Positions 16,635 through 25,800 of a stretch of 34,019 bases of DNA are shown here, in pieces. The stretch covers positions 1-34,019 of the forward strand of contig NZ_SRRZ01000047.1 in assembly GCF_013179805.1 (NCBI RefSeq), in the 5' to 3' direction. The stretch comes from Microcoleus asticus IPMA8. Lineage in GTDB: Bacteria; Cyanobacteriota; Cyanobacteriia; Cyanobacteriales; Microcoleaceae. The stretch's first letter is position 1. Each line of letters opens with the position of its first letter. Both the position numbers and the translations under genes were made by a program. The notes below the pieces were generated by a model. That model made no database searches. It was not told the origin of the DNA and was given only the letters and a program-made list of their open reading frames with translations.

Positions 16635-17888
16635 TTATGAATTTTGGCGGCAAATCCCGAATACAGAGGTGTAGCCGTGCAGAAATGTGCTGCCGCCGAC
16701 GGGACCGATTTCGCCGTTGCAGAAAAAGCCGCTCAAGGGAATGTTTTTGAGGTATCGGCTGAAGAGTCGGGAGTCAAAGTTCGACTGGCCGTAAAGCCCT
16801 TCACCGCGCCCCAGACAAGAGAACATCAAGGCGCCGGCACTGGATGTACCGCTGTACTCGGCGGCCCGCTGATAGCGATCGAGCAGCATTTCTAGGTCTT
16901 CTGCAGAGGTGCGCGCGTCCCGCAGGTGAAATTGGATGCGCTGTCCGGGACGGACTCTATCGCCGATCGCAATTGCTCCCACTTTCGGATCTACTCCCAA
17001 CAGATTGCGGATTAAAAAATCTCCAGGCTCTAATGTCAGCTTGAATTCATCGCTGACTAAGCCTACAAATAACGAGTGCTGCGCTAATTCTCGGTCTTCT
17101 TCGCTCAAAGTTTGAACTAACTCCCGCAGGGCCTCTAAGGGCGATCGCTCGATGCCCCCGCTGCCACTATCGTCGGTTTGTTCTTCGAGTTTCAGCAAAA
17201 TATTGCGCTCTCCTTCCGTCACCCGATAAGGATGCCCGATCGGTCTGCAGCCTTGAGCTACGATCGTTTCCAAAACTATATTGCCGCTCAAAGCTACCCC
17301 AACCGTTCCTTCTCGGTAAAGCTCATAGTCGCAAAACAGCGCCGCGCCCCTGCCCGCACCGTCCCCGCCGGCGAGCCCCCCTACCTTCGCCGCACCCGGA
17401 TAGGCATAATCTAGCCCTTGCAGCAAATCGTTAATTTTTGCGGAAAAGGGGTCTGCAAAGATGATGAACTGCGGTTCTTCCTGGGCCGGCACGCCCAAGA
17501 GATCCACCCAAGTATCCGGGGGACTGTCTAAGTCCGGCAGTTCTTCTGCACCGACGTGAAAAGTTCTGACATTGACTCCCGGCAAGCGCGCCAGACTCAG
17601 GCTGACTGCGGGAGATCCCTCGACTTCTTCGGTGAGGCCGCCCCGGTTCGTGCCGATGACTCCTCCCCCGCCGCAGCCCAGGATCGCCGGCACTGGCAGC
17701 AGTTCTCGCAGTAAAGGCATCAGCCGAGAATACTCGCTGGCAAAGGCAGACGAGATAAATATCAGCGCTAAATCGGCCCGGCCTTCGAGGTCGCGATCGG
17801 TTTGTTCTACAACTTCTTTGAGGGCTGATTCCAAAGACGGACGGGTTGATAAAGCGCTGACCCATTGCATTTGGTTTTCGGTGTACAT
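16635..17888 (-). CDS. FIST-domain sensor protein
   Basis: A 417-residue protein with an N-terminal FIST domain (about 30-215: DLALIFISSAFASEY, PAILGCGGGGVIG, DYAYPGAAKVGGLAGG) and a FIST_C domain (about 225-395: FLIRNLLGVDPKVGAIAIGD, then GALMFSCLGRGEGLYG and PLSGFFCNGEIGPVGG). FIST modules are predicted small-ligand sensors, possibly for amino acids, and are often linked to signalling. Here the domain stands alone without an output domain, as in many cyanobacterial homologues. No signal peptide or membrane span. Convergent with the porin and divergent from the cp12 side. The start at 17888 (MYTENQMQW) is the first Met of the frame. Confidence 0.85.
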   Translation of the reverse strand: MYTENQMQWVSALSTRPSLESALKEVVEQTDRDLEGRADLALIFISSAFASEYSRLMPLLRELLPVPAILGCGGGGVIGTNRGGLTEEVEGSPAVSLSLARLPGVNVRTFHVGAEELPDLDSPPDTWVDLLGVPAQEEPQFIIFADPFSAKINDLLQGLDYAYPGAAKVGGLAGGDGAGRGAALFCDYELYREGTVGVALSGNIVLETIVAQGCRPIGHPYRVTEGERNILLKLEEQTDDSGSGGIERSPLEALRELVQTLSEEDRELAQHSLFVGLVSDEFKLTLEPGDFLIRNLLGVDPKVGAIAIGDRVRPGQRIQFHLRDARTSAEDLEMLLDRYQRAAEYSGTSSAGALMFSCLGRGEGLYGQSNFDSRLFSRYLKNIPLSGFFCNGEIGPVGGSTFLHGYTSVFGICRQNS

Positions 17889-18124
17889 CTGGCAAACTTC
17901 TCTATAAAACTATCTCTATACATTAGGCTAACCGGAACTGACCGCTGGGGGGACGGTATTCTTGGGCGATCGATTCCCCCTCGATCGCCGTTGTTGTGTT
18001 AACATAAGTTAACATGAGAGTCCGATTAATCTTTTAAGTGTTAAATGCCGTGTTCAGCTAAATCTTAAAAGATAAAGCTCAATACAGTTTGACACATCAA
18101 CCTCGTGTAATGTTTTCATCAAAA
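17889..18124. other. Intergenic region between FIST gene and RNA element B
   Basis: It contains a repeated GTTAACAT motif (near 17997-18016), a TTGACA at 18089-18094 that could serve as the -35 for element B, and one half HIP1-like cluster near 17966-17990. No ORF was recognised. Confidence 0.4.
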
Positions 18125-18255
18125 GTAAGGTCGGCTTGACCTACATTGATGCCTGTGAACTAGAACCCGCCTACGGGCTAGAGTAAAGCAGGAAGTAGAG
18201 ACGGCTGCTGCGATCGCAGTTATGGATGGTTTCTATCTGGGCGGCTGCAACAGCA
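18125..18255 (+). ncRNA. Structured RNA element, copy B
   Basis: Homologous to the porin leader at 14131-14270. Stems here are a perfect AGGTC/GACCT hairpin (18128-18132 with 18138-18142), CTAG-AA-CCCG/CGGG-CTAG (about 18159-18182), AGTAG/CTGCT with one G-U pair (18194-18198 with 18205-18209), CTGC/GCAG around GATC, and GCTGC/GCAGC (about 18243-18256). Loops and stems differ from copy A while pairing is kept, and the linkers GGCTTGACCT, ATTGATGCCTG and CAGTTATGGAT are conserved. No porin follows; the next gene, cp12, starts about 375 bases downstream. It may be an independent small RNA or the leftover leader of a lost porin. Confidence 0.42.
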
Positions 18256-18630
18256 GCGCATCTCAAGCTATTATTAGCTGGGGTCGCCAGACCGAAACTG
18301 CAAATCCAACCCAAACTAACATCCAAAAAGAAAACCTTTCTTACTTAATCAGGTCAACGACCCAGGTCTAAAGACACGCTAGCTTCTAGCCTAAGACTTA
18401 AACCACAGTTGACCAGCCTAAGACTTTAGAGGTCTATGTTTTTTGAGTTGTGACACCAAGCGGATGCGATCGCTAATCTCTTGCTCTGTCGTTAACGGTT
18501 AAACTTCTTTATTTGGGTTAAGGACGTGCCGTTAGCCGAACAAGCTCACTAAACATTGGCGAAGCTAACATTACCTAGAAATAGGTCGGGGACAACCATA
18601 TTCTCCTACACTTTCATACCAACAAGTTTT
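18256..18630 (+). other. Region upstream of cp12
   Basis: About 375 bases without an ORF of protein character. It probably contains the cp12 promoter and leader, since no Shine-Dalgarno is evident next to the cp12 ATG. There is a repeated CCTAAGACTTA-like motif (18390-18430), and an AGCT/AGCT mini-hairpin near 18267-18280. No specific promoter could be chosen. Confidence 0.35.
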
Positions 18631-18867
18631 ATGACAACAACACCCGCAGGCAACATCCAAGAAAAAATTGAAGAAGAACTAGAAAGCGCTCGTAACGTCT
18701 GTGACCTCAAGGGCGCGGCTTCCGGGGAATGCGCGGCGGCGTGGGACGCAGTTGAAGAACTGCAAGCAGAAGCTTCCCACCAAAAGCAAGTCAAACCTAA
18801 GAATTCTTTTGAAAAATATTGCGACGACAATCCTGACGCTGCTGAGTGCCGCATCTACGACGAATAA
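18631..18867 (+). CDS. cp12: CP12, redox-switch regulator of the Calvin cycle
   Basis: A 78-residue protein with every CP12 landmark: the N-terminal cysteine pair C24/C34, the AWDAVEEL core (37-44), and the C-terminal cysteine pair C64/C73 in EKYCDDNPDAAECRIYDE. In the dark the oxidised protein links GAPDH and phosphoribulokinase into an inactive complex. I chose the Met at 18631, because the upstream in-frame extension (to 18556) has no family resemblance and would give an unusually long CP12. No clear Shine-Dalgarno precedes it. A strong terminator follows 26 bases after the stop, so it is probably monocistronic. Confidence 0.95.
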   Translation: MTTTPAGNIQEKIEEELESARNVCDLKGAASGECAAAWDAVEELQAEASHQKQVKPKNSFEKYCDDNPDAAECRIYDE

Positions 18868-18893
18868 ACGAGCCATTTAGCTCAAGGCCTTCC

Positions 18894-18938
18894 CTCCCGC
18901 GCCGAAATCTAACTTTTGGCGCGGGAGAATTTTATTTT
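18894..18938 (+). terminator. Rho-independent terminator of cp12
   Basis: The arms CTCCCGCGCC (18894-18903) and GGCGCGGGAG (18918-18927) are exact complements, with a further AAA/TTT pair inside. AATTTTATTTT follows. Confidence 0.9.
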
Positions 18939-19098
18939 AGGGGTTGAGCCTTTAGGTAATGGCGAGATTTGCCCTCTATCCCGATACGGTTCAAATCCGC
19001 CAGCTTCGCCCTAGCCAGCGAATCAAGGGAGACAAGAATTTGCTCTTGCGCGCGCCTTGTTTCGGGGGATGGGAATGGGAAATCCGAGGAATAAACAG

Positions 19099-19217
19099 TT
19101 TGAACCCAAGCTGATGAACCTCTATCGTGTCTCAAGTACCTTTCAAAGCGCGCCAAGTACCTTAGAAAAGGTAGCAGCAACAGGAACATTAAGACCGTGT
19201 TCAGGTTGCTGCTTTTT
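19099..19217 (+). ncRNA. Candidate small RNA ending in an orphan terminator
   Basis: A clear terminator hairpin, AGCAGCAAC (19173-19181) with GTTGCTGCT (19205-19213) plus an inner GAACA/TGTTC pair, ends in a TTTTT run. No protein gene ends before it on this strand apart from cp12, which has its own terminator. A TTGAAC-17-TATCGT pair (about 19099-19127) could start a transcript of about 85 bases. The hairpin is clear and the promoter weak. It could instead insulate the gene at 19271. Confidence 0.35.
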
Positions 19218-19270
19218 GAGCATTTTTGTAGTAAAATTTGTGACAAATAAGTGAGTATATTTTCCCAAAG

Positions 19271-19891
19271 ATGTTGAGTCTTTTATTGGCAGCCACCGGG
19301 CCTTGGTTTCAACCGCTAGTCTGGATGGATTACCGGTTGTCTGTGTTATTAACAATTTCGATCCCGCTGGTAGTGCTGATTTGGGCTGTTTTGGCAAAAG
19401 CTGAGGCGATCGTCCGTTTGTCGATTATTTATTGGCGGGTGGCGAGTTTGCTGGCAATTACACTTTACCTGATGATGGCTGCAATGCCTGTGAGCTTTGT
19501 GTCGTCGGTGATTGGGAGGGCTTTGATTCCTGCTAGTCTGTGGTTTTGGGAGGATTTAAACGAAGAAATTGCCGATCGACCGCAGTCGTCCCTGAAACTG
19601 GCTTTTACAGCTTGGCGGTGGGCGATTACTGTTTACAGCGGTTTGGGCGCTCTAGCTCAACTTCCCTTTTTAAGCTGTGCCTTTAAATCTCAAATTCAGA
19701 TAATTGACGAACCTTTTTGCCGCGTTTGGTTAGATCCACCTTGGCTGTACAAACAAATGTTTCACGCTACGGCAAACCCTCAATTTTTGGGATTGTTGGG
19801 TCTGATAGGTTTAGGAATCTATGTAATTTACTTGTCATACTTTGTGCTAATTCGACTAGGAAAACAGGGGAGATCGGCTACCGGAAATTAA
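19271..19891 (+). CDS. Small polytopic membrane protein, DUF3177-like
   Basis: A 206-residue protein with about five hydrophobic spans: near residues 20-42 (LSVLLTISIPLVVLIWAVL), 50-75 (YWRVASLLAITLYLMMAAMPV), 77-92, 115-130 and 175-197 (FLGLLGLIGLGIYVIYLSYFVLI). The central segment WFWEDLNEEIADRP and the loop with PFCRVWLDPPWLYKQMFH lie between spans. The overall pattern matches, from memory, the DUF3177 family of cyanobacteria; the assignment is moderately sure and no function is known. It starts about 50 bases after an orphan terminator and has no operon partner. Confidence 0.65.
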   Translation: MLSLLLAATGPWFQPLVWMDYRLSVLLTISIPLVVLIWAVLAKAEAIVRLSIIYWRVASLLAITLYLMMAAMPVSFVSSVIGRALIPASLWFWEDLNEEIADRPQSSLKLAFTAWRWAITVYSGLGALAQLPFLSCAFKSQIQIIDEPFCRVWLDPPWLYKQMFHATANPQFLGLLGLIGLGIYVIYLSYFVLIRLGKQGRSATGN

Positions 19892-20120
19892 TTTGATTGT
19901 AAGTTAGTATTTGCATCCTAAATTGTAGCTAAAGTATTCAATATAAAGCTCAAAAATCCCAACTCAGAAAAGCCGGGATCCATCTACGAGAGAATCAAAC
20001 TAACAGGGTGGTGGCTGACGTAACCCCGCCCAAAAACGCATACTTGCAAACGACTCCTGTCCTGGAGATATAAAAATTTTAGACTCAGGTACAAACTCCC
20101 AAATTCATCTGTGGAGTAAA

Positions 20121-20148
20121 TCTAAAATCTAAAATCTAAACTCTAAAA
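20121..20148. repeat. Short heptamer repeat (TCTAAAA)
   Basis: Four TCTAAAA-type units, one with a base change, 35 bases before the next gene. This is the reverse complement of the TTTTAGA unit found at 16545-16579, so the same STRR type occurs at both places. Confidence 0.85.
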
Positions 20149-20182
20149 TCGACTGACAGCAATGTTATTGGGAAAGACTGTG

Positions 20183-21616
20183 ATGGATAGCGAACAAGCC
20201 TACTTACAGTGCTTAGAAAAGCTGATTTGGGCGCTCGATCGCCTAGAAGCAAAAGTCGAACCAAGTGAACTCGCTCGGATTGCCGAACTGATTGTTCAGC
20301 CGATGATGGGGCCCTGGCGGTTTTTTCACACTCCCGAACATATTTTTGATGTGGGGGGAGATGAAGACGCGATCGAGGTTTTGGCAGCTTTATTTCACGA
20401 TACCGTCTACGTGCAAGTCGATCGCAGCATTAACTTTAACGTCAGCTACTACATCACTCCTGTTGCAAAAGAGGTTAACAAACAGCTACAAATTCGGGAT
20501 AAATCTGAACTTTCTGCGGATGCTATCTTCGAGATGGTAATGCTGGTATTCAATTTTAAACCGGGCGAAGTTCTCAATCCTTTCTCCGGACAAAACGAAT
20601 TTCTCAGCGCTGTGGTAGCAGCAAAAGCTCTAGAACCATTCCTCAAACGCGAGCAATTGCTTCAAATTGCAGGCTGCATTGAAGCAACAATTCCGTTTCG
20701 GGCCGCCGAGTCCGGAGTAACGGTAAGCCAGCGCCTTTATGAACGCTTACAAGCAACAAACAGCCTGTTTAACCTCAGTTTGACTGACGAGCAAATGCGG
20801 GAAACGGTCAAAAAAGCTGTGCGAATTTCTAACCGGGACGTGATGAGTTTTGCTTACCATAGTTCAGCCCATTTTTTGGCAAATACCTGGAATTTACTGC
20901 CGGAAACCAATCACAATCTCATTTGCTGCGGTTTTTACACGGTTCGCGACTACCGAGTTGCTTTGCTGAAGATGGAAGGTTTTCTGAATTATCTCAAGCC
21001 AGAGATAATTTTCCGTCAGTTTGGTGGATATCCAGACGATCGCACCTATGAGCGCTGGGAAACTACTGCTAAGTACAATCTCGAAATTGCGAAGCTTTAT
21101 TTGGGGTGCAAACTGTCTGCTCTCGCCCTGCTAGAAGCTCTTTCTTCGGGTTTGGGGATCGATGTTTCTCTGGCGATGATGATGGGAGGAATTCCGGAGC
21201 AATCTGCTAACTGCGTGCGCCTAGAAAGCTTTTTTCCAGAAATAGAGAAACCTTACGAACTTAAAAGTAATTTAGAAGCAGAAGTATTGAATTTATTAGA
21301 AAATGGGCGGGCTAAAAGCACTTCTAATACAGATTTGGAGAACTCGCCACTGACAACGTTTGTTGTGAAAATTGTTGGCTTTGACGAAATGCGCTATCAG
21401 TGCGATCGAGCTAAGGAATTTTTTAAAAACAATCTAAACGCCGACGACTTTATTTCCGACTTTAACCCGATAGTTACAGAAATTGTTATTGATTCAATTC
21501 TGAAATTGTTTGACAGCCGAAAATCTACTATCTACCGATACTACGATATCACTTCTAAGTTAAAGTCCCAACCCCCTACCACTTTTCCCCATCGCCCTTT
21601 TGGCCCAAATGGTTAA
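20183..21616 (+). CDS. HD-like metal-binding domain protein of unknown role
   Basis: A protein of about 477 residues. The N-terminal part has a histidine/aspartate pattern, RFFHTPEHIFDV (about 47-58) then ALFHDTVYVQVDR (about 70-82). It recalls the metal-dependent HD superfamily proteins (COG4339: HYHTLxHI then FHDxVY), so a phosphohydrolase activity is possible. The remaining about 330 residues (CIEATIPFR, SAHFLANTWNLLPET, FRQFGGYPDDRTYERWETT) are helical and unfamiliar to me. I chose the Met at 20183 because GGGAAAG lies eight bases before it; a start at 20162 is possible. The C-terminal tail ends in Pro-rich FPHRPFGPNG. No membrane span. No operon partner. Confidence 0.6.
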   Translation: MDSEQAYLQCLEKLIWALDRLEAKVEPSELARIAELIVQPMMGPWRFFHTPEHIFDVGGDEDAIEVLAALFHDTVYVQVDRSINFNVSYYITPVAKEVNKQLQIRDKSELSADAIFEMVMLVFNFKPGEVLNPFSGQNEFLSAVVAAKALEPFLKREQLLQIAGCIEATIPFRAAESGVTVSQRLYERLQATNSLFNLSLTDEQMRETVKKAVRISNRDVMSFAYHSSAHFLANTWNLLPETNHNLICCGFYTVRDYRVALLKMEGFLNYLKPEIIFRQFGGYPDDRTYERWETTAKYNLEIAKLYLGCKLSALALLEALSSGLGIDVSLAMMMGGIPEQSANCVRLESFFPEIEKPYELKSNLEAEVLNLLENGRAKSTSNTDLENSPLTTFVVKIVGFDEMRYQCDRAKEFFKNNLNADDFISDFNPIVTEIVIDSILKLFDSRKSTIYRYYDITSKLKSQPPTTFPHRPFGPNG

Positions 21617-22003
21617 CTAGCTTTCAATACAGTATTTTTGCCTCCTCTATATAAAAAATTGTTACTCAGCTTTTAAAAGAGTCGATAGAGTACACCGTGA
21701 CAAGATTGATTGACTCTCCAACCTACGTCAATCCGCCTATCCATCCCGGCACTAACAGCCTTACAGGTATGGTGTGGGGCTTCCATCAAAAATGCTAAAA
21801 ATTGATAAAAAATGGCAATTGGCTGCTGTTTGTCTTTGACAATTACTTTCTACAAAACGGATTTGATAGCGGGCTGTCACTCATCTGAGCTACCCCAGAT
21901 AAGTTTCACTATAAAAAGCGACTGTTAAAGCACTTCGCCTCACAGCTCAACTGGGGAATAGCAAGTTTAAACAACTTGCAAACCACTAATCCCCAATCAA
22001 ACC
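21617..22003. other. Gap before the peptidoglycan-binding protein genes
   Basis: 387 bases with no ORF. At its end two nested pairs, GGGGA/TCCCC (21953-21957 with 21990-21994) and GCAAGTT/AACTTGC (21961-21967 with 21973-21979), could form a leader hairpin ending nine bases before the start codon at 22004. Confidence 0.5.
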
Positions 22004-22285
22004 ATGCAAACCACAAATTCAATTTACGCTCAATTACCTATTTGCTCTTCACTGCCAACACTCCAACGAAATAATAGCACCGCTGCCAATAAAAACGTGC
22101 GCTATCTCCAACAATCCTTAGTTAAAAACGGATATCCAGTAGCAATTGATGGATTCTTCGGCGCCAAAACCAAACAAGCAGTCATCAAATTTCAAAAACA
22201 AAATAAGATTGCTGTTGATGGCATTGTCGGTCCTCAAACTTGGAATCTATTAGGCGCTTGTGATGCAGGTGAACCCGGATGTTAA
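22004..22285 (+). CDS. Small peptidoglycan-binding-domain protein, copy 1
   Basis: A 93-residue protein that is almost only a PG_binding_1 domain: NVRYLQQSLVKNGYP, VAIDGFFGAKTKQAVIKFQ, VDGIVGPQTWNLLG. The first 30 residues are Ser/Thr/Asn-rich with no convincing signal peptide, and a GEPGC tail follows the domain. Such domains bind the peptide part of peptidoglycan and usually tether a hydrolase, but none is attached. A similar gene follows 217 bases downstream and shares the MQTTN start and preceding leader bases, so the pair arose by tandem duplication. The preceding hairpin may hide the start codon region. Confidence 0.85.
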   Translation: MQTTNSIYAQLPICSSLPTLQRNNSTAANKNVRYLQQSLVKNGYPVAIDGFFGAKTKQAVIKFQKQNKIAVDGIVGPQTWNLLGACDAGEPGC

Positions 22286-22361
22286 ATCCAAGTTAACTAA
22301 TCCTAGGCGCACGGGTAGCAAGAAAGTGGGTTTTTTCACAGCAATACTTCCTTTACGCTCC

Positions 22362-22412
22362 CAGAAACGCTAAAGAACCTGGTGGTTCAGCGAAGCCGAA
22401 ACCCCGTTTCTG
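22362..22412. repeat. Nested hairpin between the two peptidoglycan-binding genes
   Basis: CAGAAACG (22362-22369) pairs with CGTTTCTG (22405-22412). Inside, GAACC-TGGT-GGTTC forms a second stem (22375-22388). AAACCCCGTTTCTG-like sequences recur elsewhere in the window (near 13435 and 31384), so this may be part of a dispersed element or an mRNA end structure. Confidence 0.55.
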
Positions 22413-22502
22413 CCAGTCAAGAGTGTATCCAGGACTATTAACATCATTTCCGCACTTCTCTGCTTTCAAACAACTTGCAAACAACCAATGGAGACTCAAA
22501 CC

Positions 22503-22775
22503 ATGCAAACCACAAACGCAATTCGCATTGAATTACCTTCCTGCCATTATTTTCCCCTACTCAAACGCAACGATGCCGTCACCCAAAATGAAGACGTTCG
22601 CTACCTCCAGCGGCTCTTGAACGCCAGCGGATTTTCTGTAAATACTGATGGAGGATTCGGCGCGAAAACCCAACAAGCAGTCATCAATTTTCAAAAGCAA
22701 CAACAGATTCTTGCTGATGGCATTGTCGGTTCCAAAACTTGGAATAAATTCGGCGTTTGTACAACTATATTTTAA
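22503..22775 (+). CDS. Small peptidoglycan-binding-domain protein, copy 2
   Basis: A 90-residue paralogue of the 22004 gene. It shares the start (MQTTNAIRIELP against MQTTNSIYAQLP) and the PG_binding_1 core (DVRYLQRLLNASGF, DGGFGAKTQQAVINFQ, ADGIVGSKTWNKFG). I aligned the start to copy 1 at 22503; another ATG five codons upstream (22488) overlaps a GGAGA that may act as the Shine-Dalgarno for 22503. The last residues (GVCTTIF) differ from copy 1 (GACDAGEPGC); both keep one cysteine after the domain. It has no signal peptide, so export would need another route, or the protein may act inside the cell. Confidence 0.82.
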   Translation: MQTTNAIRIELPSCHYFPLLKRNDAVTQNEDVRYLQRLLNASGFSVNTDGGFGAKTQQAVINFQKQQQILADGIVGSKTWNKFGVCTTIF

Positions 22776-22823
22776 AGTTTGTGCAACCATCTTTTAAAGA
22801 GAGTAGGCCGTGCAGTGTGCGCC

Positions 22824-25800
22824 CTATTTCTCTGTCGAAGTTTCCACCCCAGACCACCCATCCGGCGCTCCGTACATCCGATAGTTGCGAGAGCGTTTGA
22901 AATACAGCATTGCTACCCGATCGTCAGGATTGATTTGTAAAATATTCTGAAACACTTTTTGGGCGGCAACAAATTTTTGCTCGTAGTAAAAATTGAGAGC
23001 TTCTTGAAAAATCTCCGCAGTTTGCTGCTTGAGTCCAATGCTCTGCTCTGTTTCTGTATCGTAAATTTCAAACACCGACACAGCATTTGTTTTTCCTTTC
23101 ACCGTTACTCGATCGACAAATCTGTACTTATATTTTTCTGGCTCGTCCAGGCGATCGATAATTGCACCGCTAACTAGAATTCCCGAGCCGTAAACCTTAG
23201 TCAATCCTTCCAAACGAGAGGCGAGATTTACCGCATCAGCAATCACGGTACTTTCCATTCGTTCTTTCTCGCCAATTGTACCCAACATCAAATTGCCCGC
23301 GTGCAAACCGACGCCGATCGCGATCGGACACCAACCATCTTTTTCTCGTTGCTGGTTGTAAATATTCACTTCTTTTTGCATATCAATTGCTGCTCGCACG
23401 CCATCTGATGGAGATGTAGGAAACAGTGCCATGACTGCATCCCCAATGTATTTGTCAATAAACCCGTTATTTTTCCTAATTGCAGGGCTAACCCTTCCCA
23501 AGTAAGTGTTAATAAATGCAAAATTTTCAGGCGGCGTCATATTTTCGGAAAGCGCCGTAAACGAGCGAATATCCGCAAACAGCACTGTCATATCTCTTTC
23601 CTGATTTTCGCCTAATTTTACTTCAATAATACTCGGCTTTTCCAGCAAGCTTAGAAAATCGTGCGGCACAAACCTGCCGTAGGCTGCATTCAGTTTAGCA
23701 AGGCGAATTTGCGTGTTAATTCTCGCCAACAATTCCTTTTTGATAAAAGGTTTAGTTACATAATCATTTGCTTCTAAATTAAAAGCTTCTACCAAGTCGG
23801 TAGTTAGATTTTTGGCCGTCAGCATCAGAATCGGCATTTCTAAAGGCGAGTATTTTTTGCGAACTTCTCGACACACTTCATAACCAGTCATCTGCGGCAT
23901 CATTACATCCAGTAAAATTAAGTCGGGCTTAAATCCTGATTGAATCAGATTTAAAGCTTCTAAGCCGTTGCTCGCTTGAGTGATATCGTAGTTTTCTACA
24001 GAAAGACTGTTGATGATGACATGAATATTAATCGGCTCATCATCAACTACCAAAATTTTTAATCTTTCACTTTCTAGCAAGTCGCTATTGTCTGATACCT
24101 GAGAATTTATTATAGATGATTCGCGGGCTAATTCAGGAGTGATTAAATGTCGATATCCCTCGGTTAAATGCGGCTGTCTGCTGCTAAATTCCGGCTGAGT
24201 TTCAGATACGGGCAAAGTAAAAGTGAATTGGGAACCTACACCTACAGTTGAAGATACCCAAATTTTACCTCCGTGCAATTCCACTAATTGCTTAGCAACC
24301 GCTAAACCTAAACCCGTACCGCCGAATTCTCTAGCAGTGGAACCGTCAGCTTGTTCAAAGGATTCAAAAATTCGCTCTAATTTATCTTCGGGGATGCCAA
24401 CGCCGGTATCGGATACAGTAATTGATAATTGGGAATTAGGCGGTGATTGTTCGTTGCCCGTTACCAATGCTGCTGAAATTTCAACGGTACCGCTTTCGGT
24501 AAATTTAATCGCATTGCCGATTAAGTTGTAAAGTATTTGCTCCAAGCGATTCTCGTCGGCTGCTATTGGTGGCAATTCAGGAGCGACTGAGTTAATCAAC
24601 TGCAAGTTTTTTTTGCCAACTAATGGCTGAGATAAGGTGAGGATTACAGAGACTATTTCTCGGATACCAACGGACTTAATTTGGAGCTCTATAGTTTTGT
24701 GTTTGAGCTGAGAAAAATCCAGAATATCGTTAATTAAAGAAGACAATCTTTTTCCCGACGATGAAATCAAAACTAAGTTAAAAATTGTTGATTCTGGTAG
24801 TTGTCCGGTAGCACCGTCTATTAAAGATTCTGCAATCCCAATAATGCCGTTGAGGGGAGTGCGGAGTTCGTGAGAAGTATTGGCTAAGAATTCGTCTTTT
24901 AGTTGGTCCAGTCGCTGCAATTCGGTATTTTTAGTTTCTAAGGCAGTAAAAGATGCTTGCAGTTGTGCTGCCATGCTGTTAAAAGCAGCGGCAAGTACGC
25001 CCAACTCGTCGGAGCGATCGAGCTTGACAGTTTGGTCAAATTGTCCTTCAGATAAAGCTATTGCTGCATTTTTTAATTTTAAAAGAGGTTTGATAATCCA
25101 GCGAGAAGTGAGAATTCCTAACACACTTGCCATGCCCAAAGCAGCCAGACATAGCAACACTGTAGTTCGGTTGCCCGCATGAATTTGTTCCATAAAGTCG
25201 GCTTCGGGAACGACAACGACAATCAGCAAATCTAAACCCTTGTCGTCTTGGAAGGGCAGGACTTTTAAAAATTGCTGCTTCCCGTTTATCTCAAAACTGA
25301 GTTGCTGCGATTTGGTAATTTGCTGCAAGTTTTTAAAGTGACTTTCTAAATATTTAGCTGTAGTTTGCGTTACTGTATCGCTGCTTTCTGTAACTTTAAA
25401 CAGTTCTTTTTTACCGTTTAGGGTGCGGAAAGGTTTTTCGGGTGTGGAAGTTGCCAGCAGCGTGCCGTTTCTTTCGATAATAAAAGTTTGACCTGATTTC
25501 CCTATTTTGAGGCTGGTTAAAAATTGACCGATACTGTCGAGACGCAAAGCAGCAATTAATACTCCTTCTAGCTGTTTCTGGCTGTTGTAAACTGGTTGCA
25601 GCGCGCTGAGAATCAATGTGGGTTCTAGGAAGGATATATAAACTGAACTCCAAGTTGGTTTGATTGCTAGAGCCGCATAGGCGTAGGAAGGGTGCTGCCG
25701 GATGTCGAAGTTTTTAACGGAGGCGGCTACTGTAGTGCGATCGCCCGTATCATTAGTATTGTAAGAATAAAAATCAAATTTTGTAGACGGGCCCGATGCG

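Noticed and set aside
18960..19020. GGTTCAAATCC, a tRNA T-loop-like string
   Set aside because: Only three base pairs can form around the loop, and there is no D-arm, anticodon arm or acceptor stem at the right spacing.
18932..19246. 104-codon open frame on the minus strand
   Set aside because: It overlaps the cp12 terminator tail and the orphan terminator hairpin, and its composition does not resemble a protein. Only the last ~30 codons look faintly coding.
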